The notes beneath the pieces were generated by a model. The model did no database searches and was not told where the DNA came from. It was given only the letters and a program-made list of their open reading frames with translations. From Moritella dasanensis ArB 0140 (GTDB lineage: Bacteria; Pseudomonadota; Gammaproteobacteria; Enterobacterales; Moritellaceae), in assembly GCF_000276805.1 (NCBI RefSeq), contig NZ_AKXQ01000017.1:1-64000 (forward strand): DNA of 64,000 nt, read 5' to 3'. The position numbers and the translations under genes were made by a program. Of this stretch, positions 29,241-39,000 are shown in pieces (the first letter of the stretch is position 1; every line of letters begins with the position of its first letter).

Positions 29241-29486
29241 TTAAAAATCACCTTGAGTGAGCTTTTGATAAATCTGATCTTTTAAGGCGACCCTGCGACT
29301 TTTTAATTCGCTAAAGTGACTGTCGGTGGTGGGAATGCCGCTGGCTTCAAGGCCGTAAATCTGATGATCGAGTTGATGATATTCTTTAGCGAGGGCGGTA
29401 AATTCGGGATTATCGCTTTTTAATTTTGCGATGTCGATAGCGTGGTCTGGGAATTCGTGCGATAGCGGATGTTTTTCATTCTGCAT
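29241..29486 (-). CDS. YdcH-like DUF465 protein
   Basis: 81 residues from ATG 29486 (MQNEKHPLSHEFPDH). Helical-hairpin signature: HPLSHEFPD, then LAKEYHQLDHQIYGLE, then LKSRRVALKDQIYQKL. Small cytoplasmic coiled-coil family of unknown role. Upstream in-frame codons as far as 29600 overlap the MFS gene and have no RBS. The reading frame ends 72 bp before cobO. Confidence 0.88.
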   Translation of the reverse strand: MQNEKHPLSHEFPDHAIDIAKLKSDNPEFTALAKEYHQLDHQIYGLEASGIPTTDSHFSELKSRRVALKDQIYQKLTQGDF

Positions 29487-29500
29487 TATGATGGCCTTAT

Positions 29501-29520
29501 ATCTCCAAGTTACTTCAAGA
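29501..29520. repeat. Diverged half copy of the 14.97-kb palindrome
   Basis: TATCTCCAAGTTACTTCAAGAT-like segment, resembling TATACCCAAGCTACTTCAAAAT at 14971-14992. Only one arm is present here. Confidence 0.4.
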
Positions 29521-29528
29521 TAAAGTGA

Positions 29529-29563
29529 TGAACGGGTTCTTTCAGTGTAGTCGAACCCGTTCA
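29529..29563 (-). terminator. Hairpin downstream of the MFS gene
   Basis: TGAACGGGTTC (29529-29539) and GAACCCGTTCA (29553-29563). Stable 11-bp stem just after the bcr-like gene; only a weak T-rich tail on the minus strand. Confidence 0.6.
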
Positions 29564-29572
29564 TTGCGTCAT

Positions 29573-30775
29573 TTAATGCTGAGCTTGTTCTTGGTGCCAA
29601 TGGTCAAGACGTGGTGTTAGCATAATAGCCAGTAATACCAAAGACAAGCCGCCCATCAACACGATAACCGCGTAAGGGGCTGTTAAATCAGTTTGTTGAA
29701 TTAAGCCTGCAAGTAGCGCTGCGCCACTCATTTGGATACAACCTAACATCGCTGCTGCTGTACCTGCGCGTTCGCCAAATGCAGCTAATGCCATACTGGT
29801 TGCTGGACCAAGCAATAGTGCAAAACCAATGCAAAGCAACATCATCGGTAGCATAAAGGCAAAGGCTGCGGCCATGCCAGCTGTTGGTCCCCATTGCTGT
29901 ACCATCAACTGTAGTGCAGCTGATGATAATAAAGCGAGTAGAGCTATAATAACGGTAGGACGATTACCAAAACGTTTAATCACTAACGGTGCAGCAAAAC
30001 AAGCGGCGATATTAACGATAGCATTAAGGCCAAACAAACCACTGAACTCTAACTCGGCGATGCCTAAATTGCGGATCAACCAGTCGGGAGCATACGATAC
30101 ATAAGTTAAGATTGAAGCCATACCAACCATGCAAGCAACGGCATAAAACATAAAGTGCGCATCGTGTAGCACAGGTTTAAAACGATCCCAGTGATAAAGC
30201 GAACCGGATGTATCGGTATTGTCTGGGCGAGTTTCTGGTAATTTTTTGATGATCAACGCAAGTATGATTAAGCCGTATATTGCCATGAAGATAAACGTTG
30301 AACGCCAGCCAAACTGTAGCGCTAATAGGCCGCCTAATGTTGGTGCTAATGCAGGGATAACGCAGATCACACCATTTAAATAACTGTAGTAATGCGCACT
30401 TACTTTAGAGTCAAAGCTATCGCGTACGGCACTAAATACCACGATTGAAGTGGCACAAGCAGCGATACCTTGTAGTACGCGTGCTATTTGTAACCAATGA
30501 AATTCAGCCGCGCCAGCAGCAAGTAGACTGCTTAGGCAATACAGGATCACGCCGCCGATAGCGACAGGACGACGACCAAAACGGTCGGCTAGTGGTCCTA
30601 TTAATATTTGGCCAATACCCATGGCAAATAAAAATAATACTAAGGTAGATTGGATTTCACTTGAGGATACCTGGAATTCAGTTGCCATGGTTGGCATTGA
30701 TGGTAGGTAAATGTCGATAGCGAGGGGGCTTAACACCACCATCGCCATCAAAATAGGTAATATATTTCGGCGCAT
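29573..30775 (-). CDS. Bcr/CflA family multidrug MFS transporter
   Basis: 400 residues with 12 predicted membrane helices. Starts MRRNILPILMAMVVLSPLAIDIYLPSMPTMATEF, the Bcr/CflA N-terminus; loop 2-3 motif GPLADRFGRRPVAIGG and motif C-like GVICVIPALAPTLGG. Proton-driven drug export is expected; substrate unknown. Divergent from a LysR gene, a typical regulator-exporter pairing. Confidence 0.92.
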   Translation of the reverse strand: MRRNILPILMAMVVLSPLAIDIYLPSMPTMATEFQVSSSEIQSTLVLFLFAMGIGQILIGPLADRFGRRPVAIGGVILYCLSSLLAAGAAEFHWLQIARVLQGIAACATSIVVFSAVRDSFDSKVSAHYYSYLNGVICVIPALAPTLGGLLALQFGWRSTFIFMAIYGLIILALIIKKLPETRPDNTDTSGSLYHWDRFKPVLHDAHFMFYAVACMVGMASILTYVSYAPDWLIRNLGIAELEFSGLFGLNAIVNIAACFAAPLVIKRFGNRPTVIIALLALLSSAALQLMVQQWGPTAGMAAAFAFMLPMMLLCIGFALLLGPATSMALAAFGERAGTAAAMLGCIQMSGAALLAGLIQQTDLTAPYAVIVLMGGLSLVLLAIMLTPRLDHWHQEQAQH

Positions 30776-30885
30776 TGTTATTCTCGAGTAAAAAAGGCTG
30801 GTTTAATGTCGGGCAGTTTACGTAAAGCGTGTTATGAATGGAAGTGGTATAATGTCAGAAGTGAATTTCCTTTAAGGAATATCTT

Positions 30886-31842
30886 ATGAATTTAGATAAT
30901 CTCGCCAGAATAGATTTAAATCTCTTAGTCATCTTACAGATCTTGCTGGAAGAAGAGAGTGTTACCCGTGCTGCCAACCGTTTACACTTGAGCCAGTCGG
31001 CATTAAGTAAAAGCCTCACTCGTTTACGCGATACTTTAGATGATCCGTTATTTCTGCGTACTGCTCATGGCCTGAAACCGACCGCGCATGCTTTGCAGTT
31101 AAAAGCGCAATTGCCGACGATATTACAAGGCTTGTATCAGATCAGTTTACCGCCGAGTTTTGAGCCCGAAAAAAGTCATCGCCAGTTTTCGTTTGCGATG
31201 CTGGAAAGTGCGTATGAGACTTTATTGCCTTATTACATCGGCCCTATTTTGTCGCAAGCCCCAAAGCTGAATTTAGAAATTTATGGTTGGAATGAAAAGT
31301 CATTATTAGACTTGCAGCAAGGGCAAATTGATTTTGGTATTACGGCAAGGGAGTTACATCCGACCGCAGATTTTCGCTTGAATAACCTGCCGGATGGCAT
31401 TGCCCATCAACGTTTATTTACCGATGACCAAGTCTGCTTAGTGCGCTGTGACCACCCGATGTTAGCCAGTATTAATGCCGGACAGTGGGATGTTGAAACC
31501 TATTTGAGTATGTCGCATGTGCAGGTGCGCTGTGAAGGCAATGATTGGTGGTTACTCGATTATCAATTAGCAGAGTCAGGACAACACCGTCATATCTGCG
31601 CCACATTACCGGATTTTTACGGCGCTGCTAGCGTCTGTGCCCACAGCGACTTAGTGCTTACCTTACCCTCGTGTTTTGTATCGCATGCGCAGAAGTTATA
31701 TGACTTGGTGCAATTACCTTTGCCGATAGATTTTTCTTCTTTGGTGTATGTGCTGTTATGGCACGAACGTAACAATGATGAACCAGGGCATAAATGGGTG
31801 AGAGATATTATTTGCCAGAGTGTGGATCAAGCTCGAGACTGA
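30886..31842 (+). CDS. LysR-family transcriptional regulator
   Basis: 318 residues. N-terminal ARIDLNLLVILQILLEEESVTRAANRLHLSQSALSKSLTRLRDTL is the helix-turn-helix of the LysR subgroup with the D-L-N-L-L start (LeuO/NodD-like). ATG 30886 follows TTTAAGGAATATCTT. Effector domain includes paired cysteines near the C-terminal half. Lies 110 bp from the divergent MFS exporter, likely its target. Confidence 0.92.
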   Translation: MNLDNLARIDLNLLVILQILLEEESVTRAANRLHLSQSALSKSLTRLRDTLDDPLFLRTAHGLKPTAHALQLKAQLPTILQGLYQISLPPSFEPEKSHRQFSFAMLESAYETLLPYYIGPILSQAPKLNLEIYGWNEKSLLDLQQGQIDFGITARELHPTADFRLNNLPDGIAHQRLFTDDQVCLVRCDHPMLASINAGQWDVETYLSMSHVQVRCEGNDWWLLDYQLAESGQHRHICATLPDFYGAASVCAHSDLVLTLPSCFVSHAQKLYDLVQLPLPIDFSSLVYVLLWHERNNDEPGHKWVRDIICQSVDQARD

Positions 31843-31890
31843 TTTAATAATGCCGAGGCTTAATTAGCACACGGCATTATAATTTTATAC

Positions 31891-33810
31891 TTAGCTCCAA
31901 ATATGCTTGAATGCAGGCATGATCTGTTGGGTTCCTTCTTCATTTAAATGGTCATCATCGGAATATAAAATGATGCCATCTTTATCACCGTAGCAGGCTT
32001 TATCGTCACAAAGGTAAGGAAGTGGATCGATGATCTTAACGCCACATTGTTCAGCCATTGTATCTTGAATTTGCCACGCCAGTTTTTGTCTTTCGTGATA
32101 TTCATCTAAGCTAATTGACACTCGTTCAGTGGCATTACCTGTCATTAAGTCGCGCATTTTTTCGTTGTACACATCGCTGATTAATTCAGGCGTCGGTCTC
32201 ATCACATAGACTGGATGATTATCCGTGAAGGCACAGGCAGTCTCGATCATCCCTGTCGCTAGAGACTGTCGGTAAGTGTCGTTACGCTCTGTAAATTCAG
32301 CGTTAACAAAACGTTTTGGTGCACTTGCAGGTTTTTCATTACGGCCATATAAGTTTTGTGAGGTTCGATTGATGATAATCACAGGAACTCCTGGGTATTT
32401 ATCTTCTGCTTTTTTTATGGCGTAATGGATAAAATCACCACAGGCGGTATTTTTTTCGCTTAAGCCTTTTTCATATAAACCATCAATAGTGCTACAAGCG
32501 TCCATAGACCAGTCTAAAACGGATTGATTTGCTGTGGCTCTATCAATCATGCTAACAAGTGCACTAGCATGACTATCACCAATGACAATAGCGCCTAATT
32601 CACCTTTACCATAAACACATTCAGGCATTTCTGTATCCCAAGTTCCTCGACATTGCCCAGGTTTCGTTGGGTAAACAGTTCGTTCCATGAATGTGATTAA
32701 CTCTGTTGGTAAACGAGCAGTATTTTGGCTATTTTCTTTTGCTACCCCGGCTAGTATCGCGATAGTAAGCACTATCAATAATGGTTTATATTTGAAAAAG
32801 TTTTTAGCATTTAATTTGATATTGTGAAACTTGTACTGCTCGATGTAACGATAGCTTAAAAAACCAAGACCAATTGAGAGTGGTAAACCTATATAAATCC
32901 ATTTTGTTCCGAGATCTAAATAAATGCCCAGTACTGAAATTGGCCAGTGCCATAAATAAATAGAGTAAGACCAAGTACCAATTTTTTGTAATAATGGATT
33001 GGTGGTGATAATACTTTTCGAGTTATTTGCTTGAAGAATAAAAAATGCACCCAAAACCGGTATTAATGCAAGATATCCAGGCCACACATTATCTTTAGAA
33101 ATAAATAGATAACTGATGATGATTAAGCTAATGCCTGATATTTCTAGCCGCGTTTTGTTTTTATCTGTTAACTGTGTAAAGGGATAAAGGAAGGCGACAC
33201 CGCCGAGCATCATTTCCCATGCTCTACTTGGCAGTAGGAAATAAGATAATTCAGGTGATTGATATGTTGAAAATACACCGTAGATAAAACCAATGAAAGT
33301 ACCGATAAGTACCGATTGTTTTAGCGCTTTTAAAGATATTATTTTTTTGAGTAATATCAGTAATAATGGATAAATTATATAAAATTGCCATTCCGCTGAT
33401 AAAGACCAAGTATGTAATAACCAACGTTCTTTTGAGGTTGTATCGAAATAACCTGCATCACCGCCATAGAAAAAATTAGAAATGAAGATAATACTATTTA
33501 AAGCATCATTGGTTAATGTTGTGTAATCCCTAGGCGTTAAATAAAACCAGCCTAAAATAAGCATTACTAAACATAAAAGAGCCAAGGCTGGAATAATACG
33601 ATTGGCTCTGGATTTATAGAATTTACCGAGAGTAAAACTATCTTGTTCAAAACCATTGAAAATAATGCGGGTCATTAAAAATCCGGAAATAACAAAAAAG
33701 ATATCTACGCCAGTGAACCCACCTGGTAGTAACGCCGGATTGAAATGAAATAATACTACGGCTAAAACGGCAATAGCCCTTAACCCATTTATATCTGTTC
33801 TGAACTGCAC
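31891..33810 (-). CDS. OafA-type acyltransferase with SGNH domain
   Basis: 639 residues, starting at GTG. The N-terminal ~370 residues are the ten-helix acyltransferase-3 membrane domain: FRTDINGLRAIAVLAVVLFHFNP (active-site His in the LFHF), GGFTGVDIFFVISGFLMT, and LHTWSLSAEWQFYIIYPLL. The C-terminal ~230 residues form an SGNH domain with AIVIGDSHASALVSMI (Ser) and DDDHLNEEGTQ (Asp/His). Adds acetyl or other acyl groups to surface glycans. A lone gene, no O-antigen cluster nearby; its base composition is more A+T-rich than neighbours, so horizontal origin is possible. Confidence 0.93.
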   Translation of the reverse strand: MQFRTDINGLRAIAVLAVVLFHFNPALLPGGFTGVDIFFVISGFLMTRIIFNGFEQDSFTLGKFYKSRANRIIPALALLCLVMLILGWFYLTPRDYTTLTNDALNSIIFISNFFYGGDAGYFDTTSKERWLLHTWSLSAEWQFYIIYPLLLILLKKIISLKALKQSVLIGTFIGFIYGVFSTYQSPELSYFLLPSRAWEMMLGGVAFLYPFTQLTDKNKTRLEISGISLIIISYLFISKDNVWPGYLALIPVLGAFFILQANNSKSIITTNPLLQKIGTWSYSIYLWHWPISVLGIYLDLGTKWIYIGLPLSIGLGFLSYRYIEQYKFHNIKLNAKNFFKYKPLLIVLTIAILAGVAKENSQNTARLPTELITFMERTVYPTKPGQCRGTWDTEMPECVYGKGELGAIVIGDSHASALVSMIDRATANQSVLDWSMDACSTIDGLYEKGLSEKNTACGDFIHYAIKKAEDKYPGVPVIIINRTSQNLYGRNEKPASAPKRFVNAEFTERNDTYRQSLATGMIETACAFTDNHPVYVMRPTPELISDVYNEKMRDLMTGNATERVSISLDEYHERQKLAWQIQDTMAEQCGVKIIDPLPYLCDDKACYGDKDGIILYSDDDHLNEEGTQQIMPAFKHIWS

Positions 33811-34008
33811 AATAATTACTCTGGTTAAAATTTGATGCAGTCTAGCATTAAGAAGATATTATTTCTCAAGAGTTTTATAGTGATATCGACCACTTAAAAA
33901 TACTTTTTTGACTTTTTTATACCGTTTTAACGGCTATTAAAACATAGAGCTAGAGCATTTTTTAACACGATAAATAACGAAAGTATTGGTAATTAGGAGT
34001 GAAGTAAT

Positions 34009-34036
34009 AAGACCCAAGTCGAGTGACTTGAGTCTT
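34009..34036 (-). terminator. Terminator of tsdB-tsdA
   Basis: AAGACCCAAGTC (34009-34020), loop GAGT, GACTTGAGTCTT (34025-34036) with one C/A mismatch. T-rich tail on the minus strand is modest. Confidence 0.65.
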
Positions 34037-34046
34037 TCATTAAGGA

Positions 34047-35099
34047 TTAATCTACAGCTTCAGCTGGAAAAGCATTTTCGCCAACGACTTTACCGTTAAC
34101 TGTTTTACCATAATAACCTTGGTGGTTATGGTACTGCTCTTGGTTGGCTTTCAAGTCACCAGTAAAGCGTGGATCTTGTGGACGTTCATGGCTATTCATA
34201 AATGCGGCCACATCCCAAGCTTGTTGGTTGCTAAGCTGGATACTTTTACCCAACGGCATATTTTCATAAATGAAGAATGCTGCGGTATTAACGCGATGCA
34301 TGCCTGCACCCCAGTTAAATGAACCTTTACCCCAAAGTGGCGGGAATGATTGTACGCCGTCTTGTTTTAACCCTTGGCCGCTATCACCATGACAAGTTGA
34401 GCAAGTTTGCTTATACACAATTTCACCACGTTCGATAGACGGTGTCTGCGCTGATTTAGCTAATTTAGGATAACCTCGGCCAGCTAACTTATTACGCTGT
34501 TCTATTGGTAGTGCCGCCGCAATTGTTTCTGGTAATACAAATGAATCTGCTTTGCCGCCTAGTTGTACAACTGCATCACTCATCTCTGGGATCTGCGTAC
34601 TTTGCATATCGTATTTATCTAACAAGCCACCCATCGCTAACCAATATGAATAAGCGGTTAAGGCAACGAGTTCTGGTGAATCAACAGCAGGCGCAACGCC
34701 GTTCATTGAATATTTAAAACAACCTTGGATACGCTCTGCGTAAGTATTTACTTTGTCGTTCTTTTTACGATAGGCAGGGTACGCCATGAATGCGCCCCAT
34801 AATGGTGCTGAATTGGCTTTCATACCCGCTTGCATATGGCAGTTGGCACAGTTTTGTTCATTACCAACGTATTGACCACGCATGGTCTGTGAATTAACAA
34901 ATAGTGAATAACCTTGTTTTACTTTATTACCAAACTCAGTATTTGGAATAGTGGCTAAATCACGAGGTACTAAGTACTCAGTACTGGCTGCTTTTGCATG
35001 CGCAGGTAATTCGGTTTGGCGGTCGGGTAAATTTGTTTCTGCGCTGGCAAACGTCGAGAACAATAAACTTGCGCCGAGGATAAGAGATAATGTTTTCAT
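34047..35099 (-). CDS. tsdA: TsdA-type diheme thiosulfate dehydrogenase / tetrathionate reductase
   Basis: 350 residues with a signal peptide (MKTLSLILGASLLFSTFASA). Two c-type haem motifs: CANCH (84-88) and CSTCH (233-237). The TsdA hallmark RIQGCFKYSMNG carries Cys127, matching the unusual cysteine ligand of the active-site haem. At the second haem the distal region reads YENMPLGK, giving Asn280-Met281 where the Allochromatium enzyme has Lys-Met. TsdA interconverts thiosulfate and tetrathionate in the periplasm. It lies 9 bp after a diheme cytochrome gene and near a full ttr locus, which favours a role in tetrathionate respiration. RBS AAGG at 7 nt. Confidence 0.88.
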   Translation of the reverse strand: MKTLSLILGASLLFSTFASAETNLPDRQTELPAHAKAASTEYLVPRDLATIPNTEFGNKVKQGYSLFVNSQTMRGQYVGNEQNCANCHMQAGMKANSAPLWGAFMAYPAYRKKNDKVNTYAERIQGCFKYSMNGVAPAVDSPELVALTAYSYWLAMGGLLDKYDMQSTQIPEMSDAVVQLGGKADSFVLPETIAAALPIEQRNKLAGRGYPKLAKSAQTPSIERGEIVYKQTCSTCHGDSGQGLKQDGVQSFPPLWGKGSFNWGAGMHRVNTAAFFIYENMPLGKSIQLSNQQAWDVAAFMNSHERPQDPRFTGDLKANQEQYHNHQGYYGKTVNGKVVGENAFPAEAVD

Positions 35100-35108
35100 T
35101 AGATGACC

Positions 35109-35726
35109 TTATTTTATCGCTGCAAAGTATTGCGCAAGATGTTGGATTTCAGAGGCTGTTAATTGCTGCGCTATGGTTGCCATTACATTGTTTTTATCGC
35201 CGGTGCGCTTTTTGTTTTGCCATGCCGTTAATTGGTTACTGATATAATCGGCATGTTGGCTGGCTAGACGAGGAAAATGGGCAACGCCTAAACCGCTAGG
35301 GCCATGACATGTTGCGCAGGCCGGAATGTTACGAGTCCAGTCACCTTGGTAAACCAGCTTTCTCGCGGGGTCGGTAATAATCACATTATCACCACGTTTT
35401 TCAATATTACTGATAGTCGGTGCTGGTAAAGAAGCAAAGAATGCCGCCACTTGCTGTACAGACTCTGGTGTTGCTAAGGTCATGACCATCGACGTCATCG
35501 ATGGATTTTTACGATTACCATTTTTGAAGTGATTAATTTGTTCGACTAAATAATCTTTATCCATACCAGCTAACATCGGCGCTAGATTTGGCGTACCTAA
35601 ACCTGCCGTGCCATGACAACTTTCACATACCATCGCCGCAGGTGGTGTGGCGGAAAATGCGGGCGCTTGCACTAACAGCAAAGCGCTCAGTCCAATGATG
35701 CTGCGGAATATATTCTTCATGGGCAT
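35109..35726 (-). CDS. tsdB: Diheme cytochrome c (TsdB-like, cytochrome c4 family)
   Basis: 205 residues with a signal peptide ending ...APAFSA. Two haem c motifs, CESCH (34-38) and CATCH (137-141), in two c4-like halves with PNLAPMLAGMDKDYLVEQINHFKNGNR and FPRLASQHADYISNQLTAWQN. Probable electron carrier for TsdA, as TsdB is in other bacteria; general cytochrome c4 is the alternative. ATG 35726 has GGAG at 7 nt; a second ATG lies two codons in. A possible -10 (TATAAT on the minus strand at 35768-35773) is upstream. Confidence 0.85.
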   Translation of the reverse strand: MPMKNIFRSIIGLSALLLVQAPAFSATPPAAMVCESCHGTAGLGTPNLAPMLAGMDKDYLVEQINHFKNGNRKNPSMTSMVMTLATPESVQQVAAFFASLPAPTISNIEKRGDNVIITDPARKLVYQGDWTRNIPACATCHGPSGLGVAHFPRLASQHADYISNQLTAWQNKKRTGDKNNVMATIAQQLTASEIQHLAQYFAAIK

Positions 35727-35822
35727 GGTATGTCTCCAGGTTAGTCGGTAATTGTAGGGTCGGTCTAATTATAGTAATTCTCTCGCTGTAAGTAGGGTCC
35801 TTATAGGCAAGGTCATATTACG

Positions 35823-35854
35823 AGCATAGTTACTAGCATAATGACGGGCATAGT
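35823..35854. repeat. Three 12-bp-spaced direct repeats upstream of tsdB
   Basis: AGCATAGT (35823-35830), AGCATAAT (35835-35842) and GGCATAGT (35847-35854), each exactly 12 bp apart, about 100-130 bp before the tsdB start. Regular phasing suggests a regulator-binding array, but a small degenerate tandem repeat is possible. Confidence 0.45.
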
Positions 35855-35881
35855 CTGGCGGTTTGTGAAAGAGAAAGATAT

Positions 35882-35895
35882 TGTGGTTATCCACA
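35882..35895. promoter_or_regulatory. Predicted TtrR operator (tsdBA side)
   Basis: TGTGG-TTAT-CCACA, a perfect dyad, preceded by AAAGA..ATAT and followed by ATA. The same element lies before ttrB at 41112-41125. Here it is about 156 bp upstream of tsdB. Confidence 0.65.
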
Positions 35896-35946
35896 TAAAT
35901 TAAGGGGTATATAGGTTCGGCTTTCGATGTGGATCAGCGTTGTGAT

Positions 35947-35985
35947 TAAAAAAGCCCACAGGTACTGTTGTACATGCGGGCTTGT
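35947..35985 (-). terminator. Terminator of the ttrBCA operon
   Basis: AAGCCC (35952-35957) ... GGGCTT (35978-35983) with an inner GTAC/GTAC stem; on the minus strand six T follow. Placed 40 bp after the ttrA stop. Confidence 0.88.
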
Positions 35986-36023
35986 TAATTAATGACTGGG
36001 CTCTGACTTAATTAATGAGTTAA

Positions 36024-39000
36024 CTAGCCTAAACTAATTTTAGCGGGCAGTGCTTGTCTTGCTGCAGCGCCAACCACCCAATCTAACAGTACCCCTTTAC
36101 CTTCTCGGGTAGGGTCGATTAAACCGATATCGTTAATATTCACCCCATCATTGGATTTCATTTTAACTGGCTGTTGTGTATCGCCAATCCAATGGGCACG
36201 TTCACCGAGTTCTTTATGACCAAAGCCATGTTCAAACCCAAGTGTGCCTTGTTTAACACCATCAACAATTAACGCCATCGCTTTAGTGGCACTGGTTGGT
36301 GTGGTGATTGTAAACATAGCGCCAGTTGTTAAGCCAATTTTAGCCGCGTCAGTCGGATGGATATAAACTGGGTTAACACCTTTAATGGAATTTAACCGTG
36401 GTGACAGGTTTGATACTGCACTGTGAATATTCGATTTAAAGTTGGTTAAGGTAAATGGCCATTCCGTCGTTGGATACTTTTCTGCTAATGGTGTGCCATC
36501 TGCTAATTTTTGTGGATGCCAAGTAGGACAACCAGAATAATATTCACCCGTCATGGTATTACGCGATGTACCGAGTTTTTCATTCCAGATCGCTAATGGT
36601 TTCTGCCATTTGTATTTCATTTCTTCGCCTTTATAGGCTTCTGTCGCATTTTCAAAGCGACCGCCACGGGCAAAAATAAACGCGACCTTACCGAGTTCTT
36701 CCGGTGTTAACACTCGTTGCATCGCTGGCAATAGACGTTCGAGCCCCGACAATACCATATCTTCGCTGCTTGCTGCCGGAACGCCATTGGCAACATAGGC
36801 TAAATTGGCTGCAGCGCGTAAGTAAAAATCTTCCGCATTGTGAATGCCGTGCCAGTTACCTTGGCTATCACTAATCGCATTATCACCAAAACCGCCTAAC
36901 TGCATTTTCTTGGCGATATCAATTAAGAAGTTTTCTAAATTGATACTACGACCGTCAGCCGTTTTTTCTGTTAATGCATTCACAATCGGCCAGCGTGCTG
37001 TGACTGTTTTAGTCGGTACGCCATGCCAAGGAGTCACCATGCCCCAACTTTCATAAGTCACTGTGTCAGGGACTATGTAGTCGGATAATGCCGTTGTTTC
37101 ATTAATGAAAGCATCAACAGACACGATCAGTGGTAGCTGTTTTGGATCTTTTAATTTATCACCCAATAAGTTAGCTAACCCAGGTACGCCATACATAGGG
37201 TTCGCCATGTGGTTGATCCAGGCTTTGGCACGATACGGATAACCATCTACTGCAGCCGAGAGATGTTCTGTTAATAACGGCGCAGAAATCGGATACCAAG
37301 GTGATCGTGTTGGATATGGCGATTCACCTGCGGCGATACGACGTTTATATTCGCTGGTTTTTTGGTACGGGAATTTACTGCGAGATAAAAAGATCCCTTT
37401 TGGTTTTACTTTATTTTTAAACTTGGTGAAATCGTAACGTGGTCCGTTACCTGATGTTGGATAACCACCAGACTTAGCCATGACACCGCCTTTCAAGTTG
37501 ATGTTACCAATTAGCGCGTTGAGCATTAGGATTGTATAGGCATTGTAGAAACCGTTACTGTGCATGTTGCCGCCATGGCTATCGACGACGGCTTTAGTAC
37601 CATGACTGGTAAAGCGTTTCGCTAGCGCGGTGATCGTCGCTACTGGAATGTCACATTGCGCACTGTAGAACTCAAGATCGTGGGCAAATGCCGATTCTTT
37701 TAAATGCTGTAGTGATGATTTAACTTGTACATCACCTTGCTTGGTCGTGACGACTTGATCAATGAATAATCGCGCGGGTTGATCTTGTGTGTGCACAGAA
37801 AGATCACCACTTTGTGCATCGACGATCACATACGGATCGGATTCTGATAATGCCGTGCCAGTAAACCCAAGATCTACTTCTGAAGCGCGAAGGAAATAAC
37901 CGTAGCGCGGATGATCCTTATCACTTATTACCAAATGCGTGGCGTTACACCAATGGGCAGTACCCGCGGTTTTCATCGCATTGGGACCTGGTTGTGTTAA
38001 GAAAGCTGTATTAAACTTATCATTGGCTAATATCCACTGGATCATGCCGAGCACTAATGCTGAATCACTGCCAGGTTTGATCGGTAGCCAGTTGTTATTG
38101 TCACCTGCAGCTAAGCTCGATGATGCTGGTAGCGCTGGAGAAACGACGGTATAGCTAAAGTTGCCTTTGGTACGGGCTGTGGCTAATTGACGTGCTTGGC
38201 GTTTAAATGGATTACCCGCTTGAGCTGGCGACATACCTATGTATAACGCAAATTCACAGTTTTCTAGGTCTGGCTTAACGTGGGCGAATTTATTTAGATC
38301 ATTCATTAATGCGCCAGAGCCTGCACGGAAACTATAACCACAGTACGAACCATGATGGCCAAAGTTACGCGTGCCATAACTGTTAAAAGCGAAACGTTTA
38401 AACAGATCGTCACGGCCTTCATTACCGGCATTGGTCATTAATAATTGGTTGGCTTTCGGGCCATATTCTGGATTTAGCGGATCGAGTGGGGTTTTCACAT
38501 CGCGGATCACACGTAAGCCGTCAACATGACCTTCACCAAATAGATCGCCACCTTCAACCACTTCTTCTAACAGTTGTTCGTAGCTGATCGGGATCCACTT
38601 ACCTTCACCACGATTACCAACACGTTTTAGTGGTTGGGTGATCCGATACGGACTTTTACGGATTTCCATCATACCGTTACCACGGGCACAGGCCGTTGAA
38701 CGACCTGCTAATCCAGCTTCACCAGCCATGGCAATATAGGCATCTTTGACTGGGGTATTAAAAGGGATCTGGTGTTCATTTGATAATGGATGATACGGGT
38801 TACCAGAAATACGTAATATCTCGTCACTGGCGTTATCTACACGTACACGTAAACCACACAGCGTCCAGCAACCGAAACACATTGACGGTGCCACACGCTG
38901 CGCTGGGTTATTGATCAGCTTACCGTTTTCAGTCACCTTATATTCTGGTGTTAATGAATTACCGTGATGCGGGTGTTTGGTTTTTTTACCGGCAGTACCA

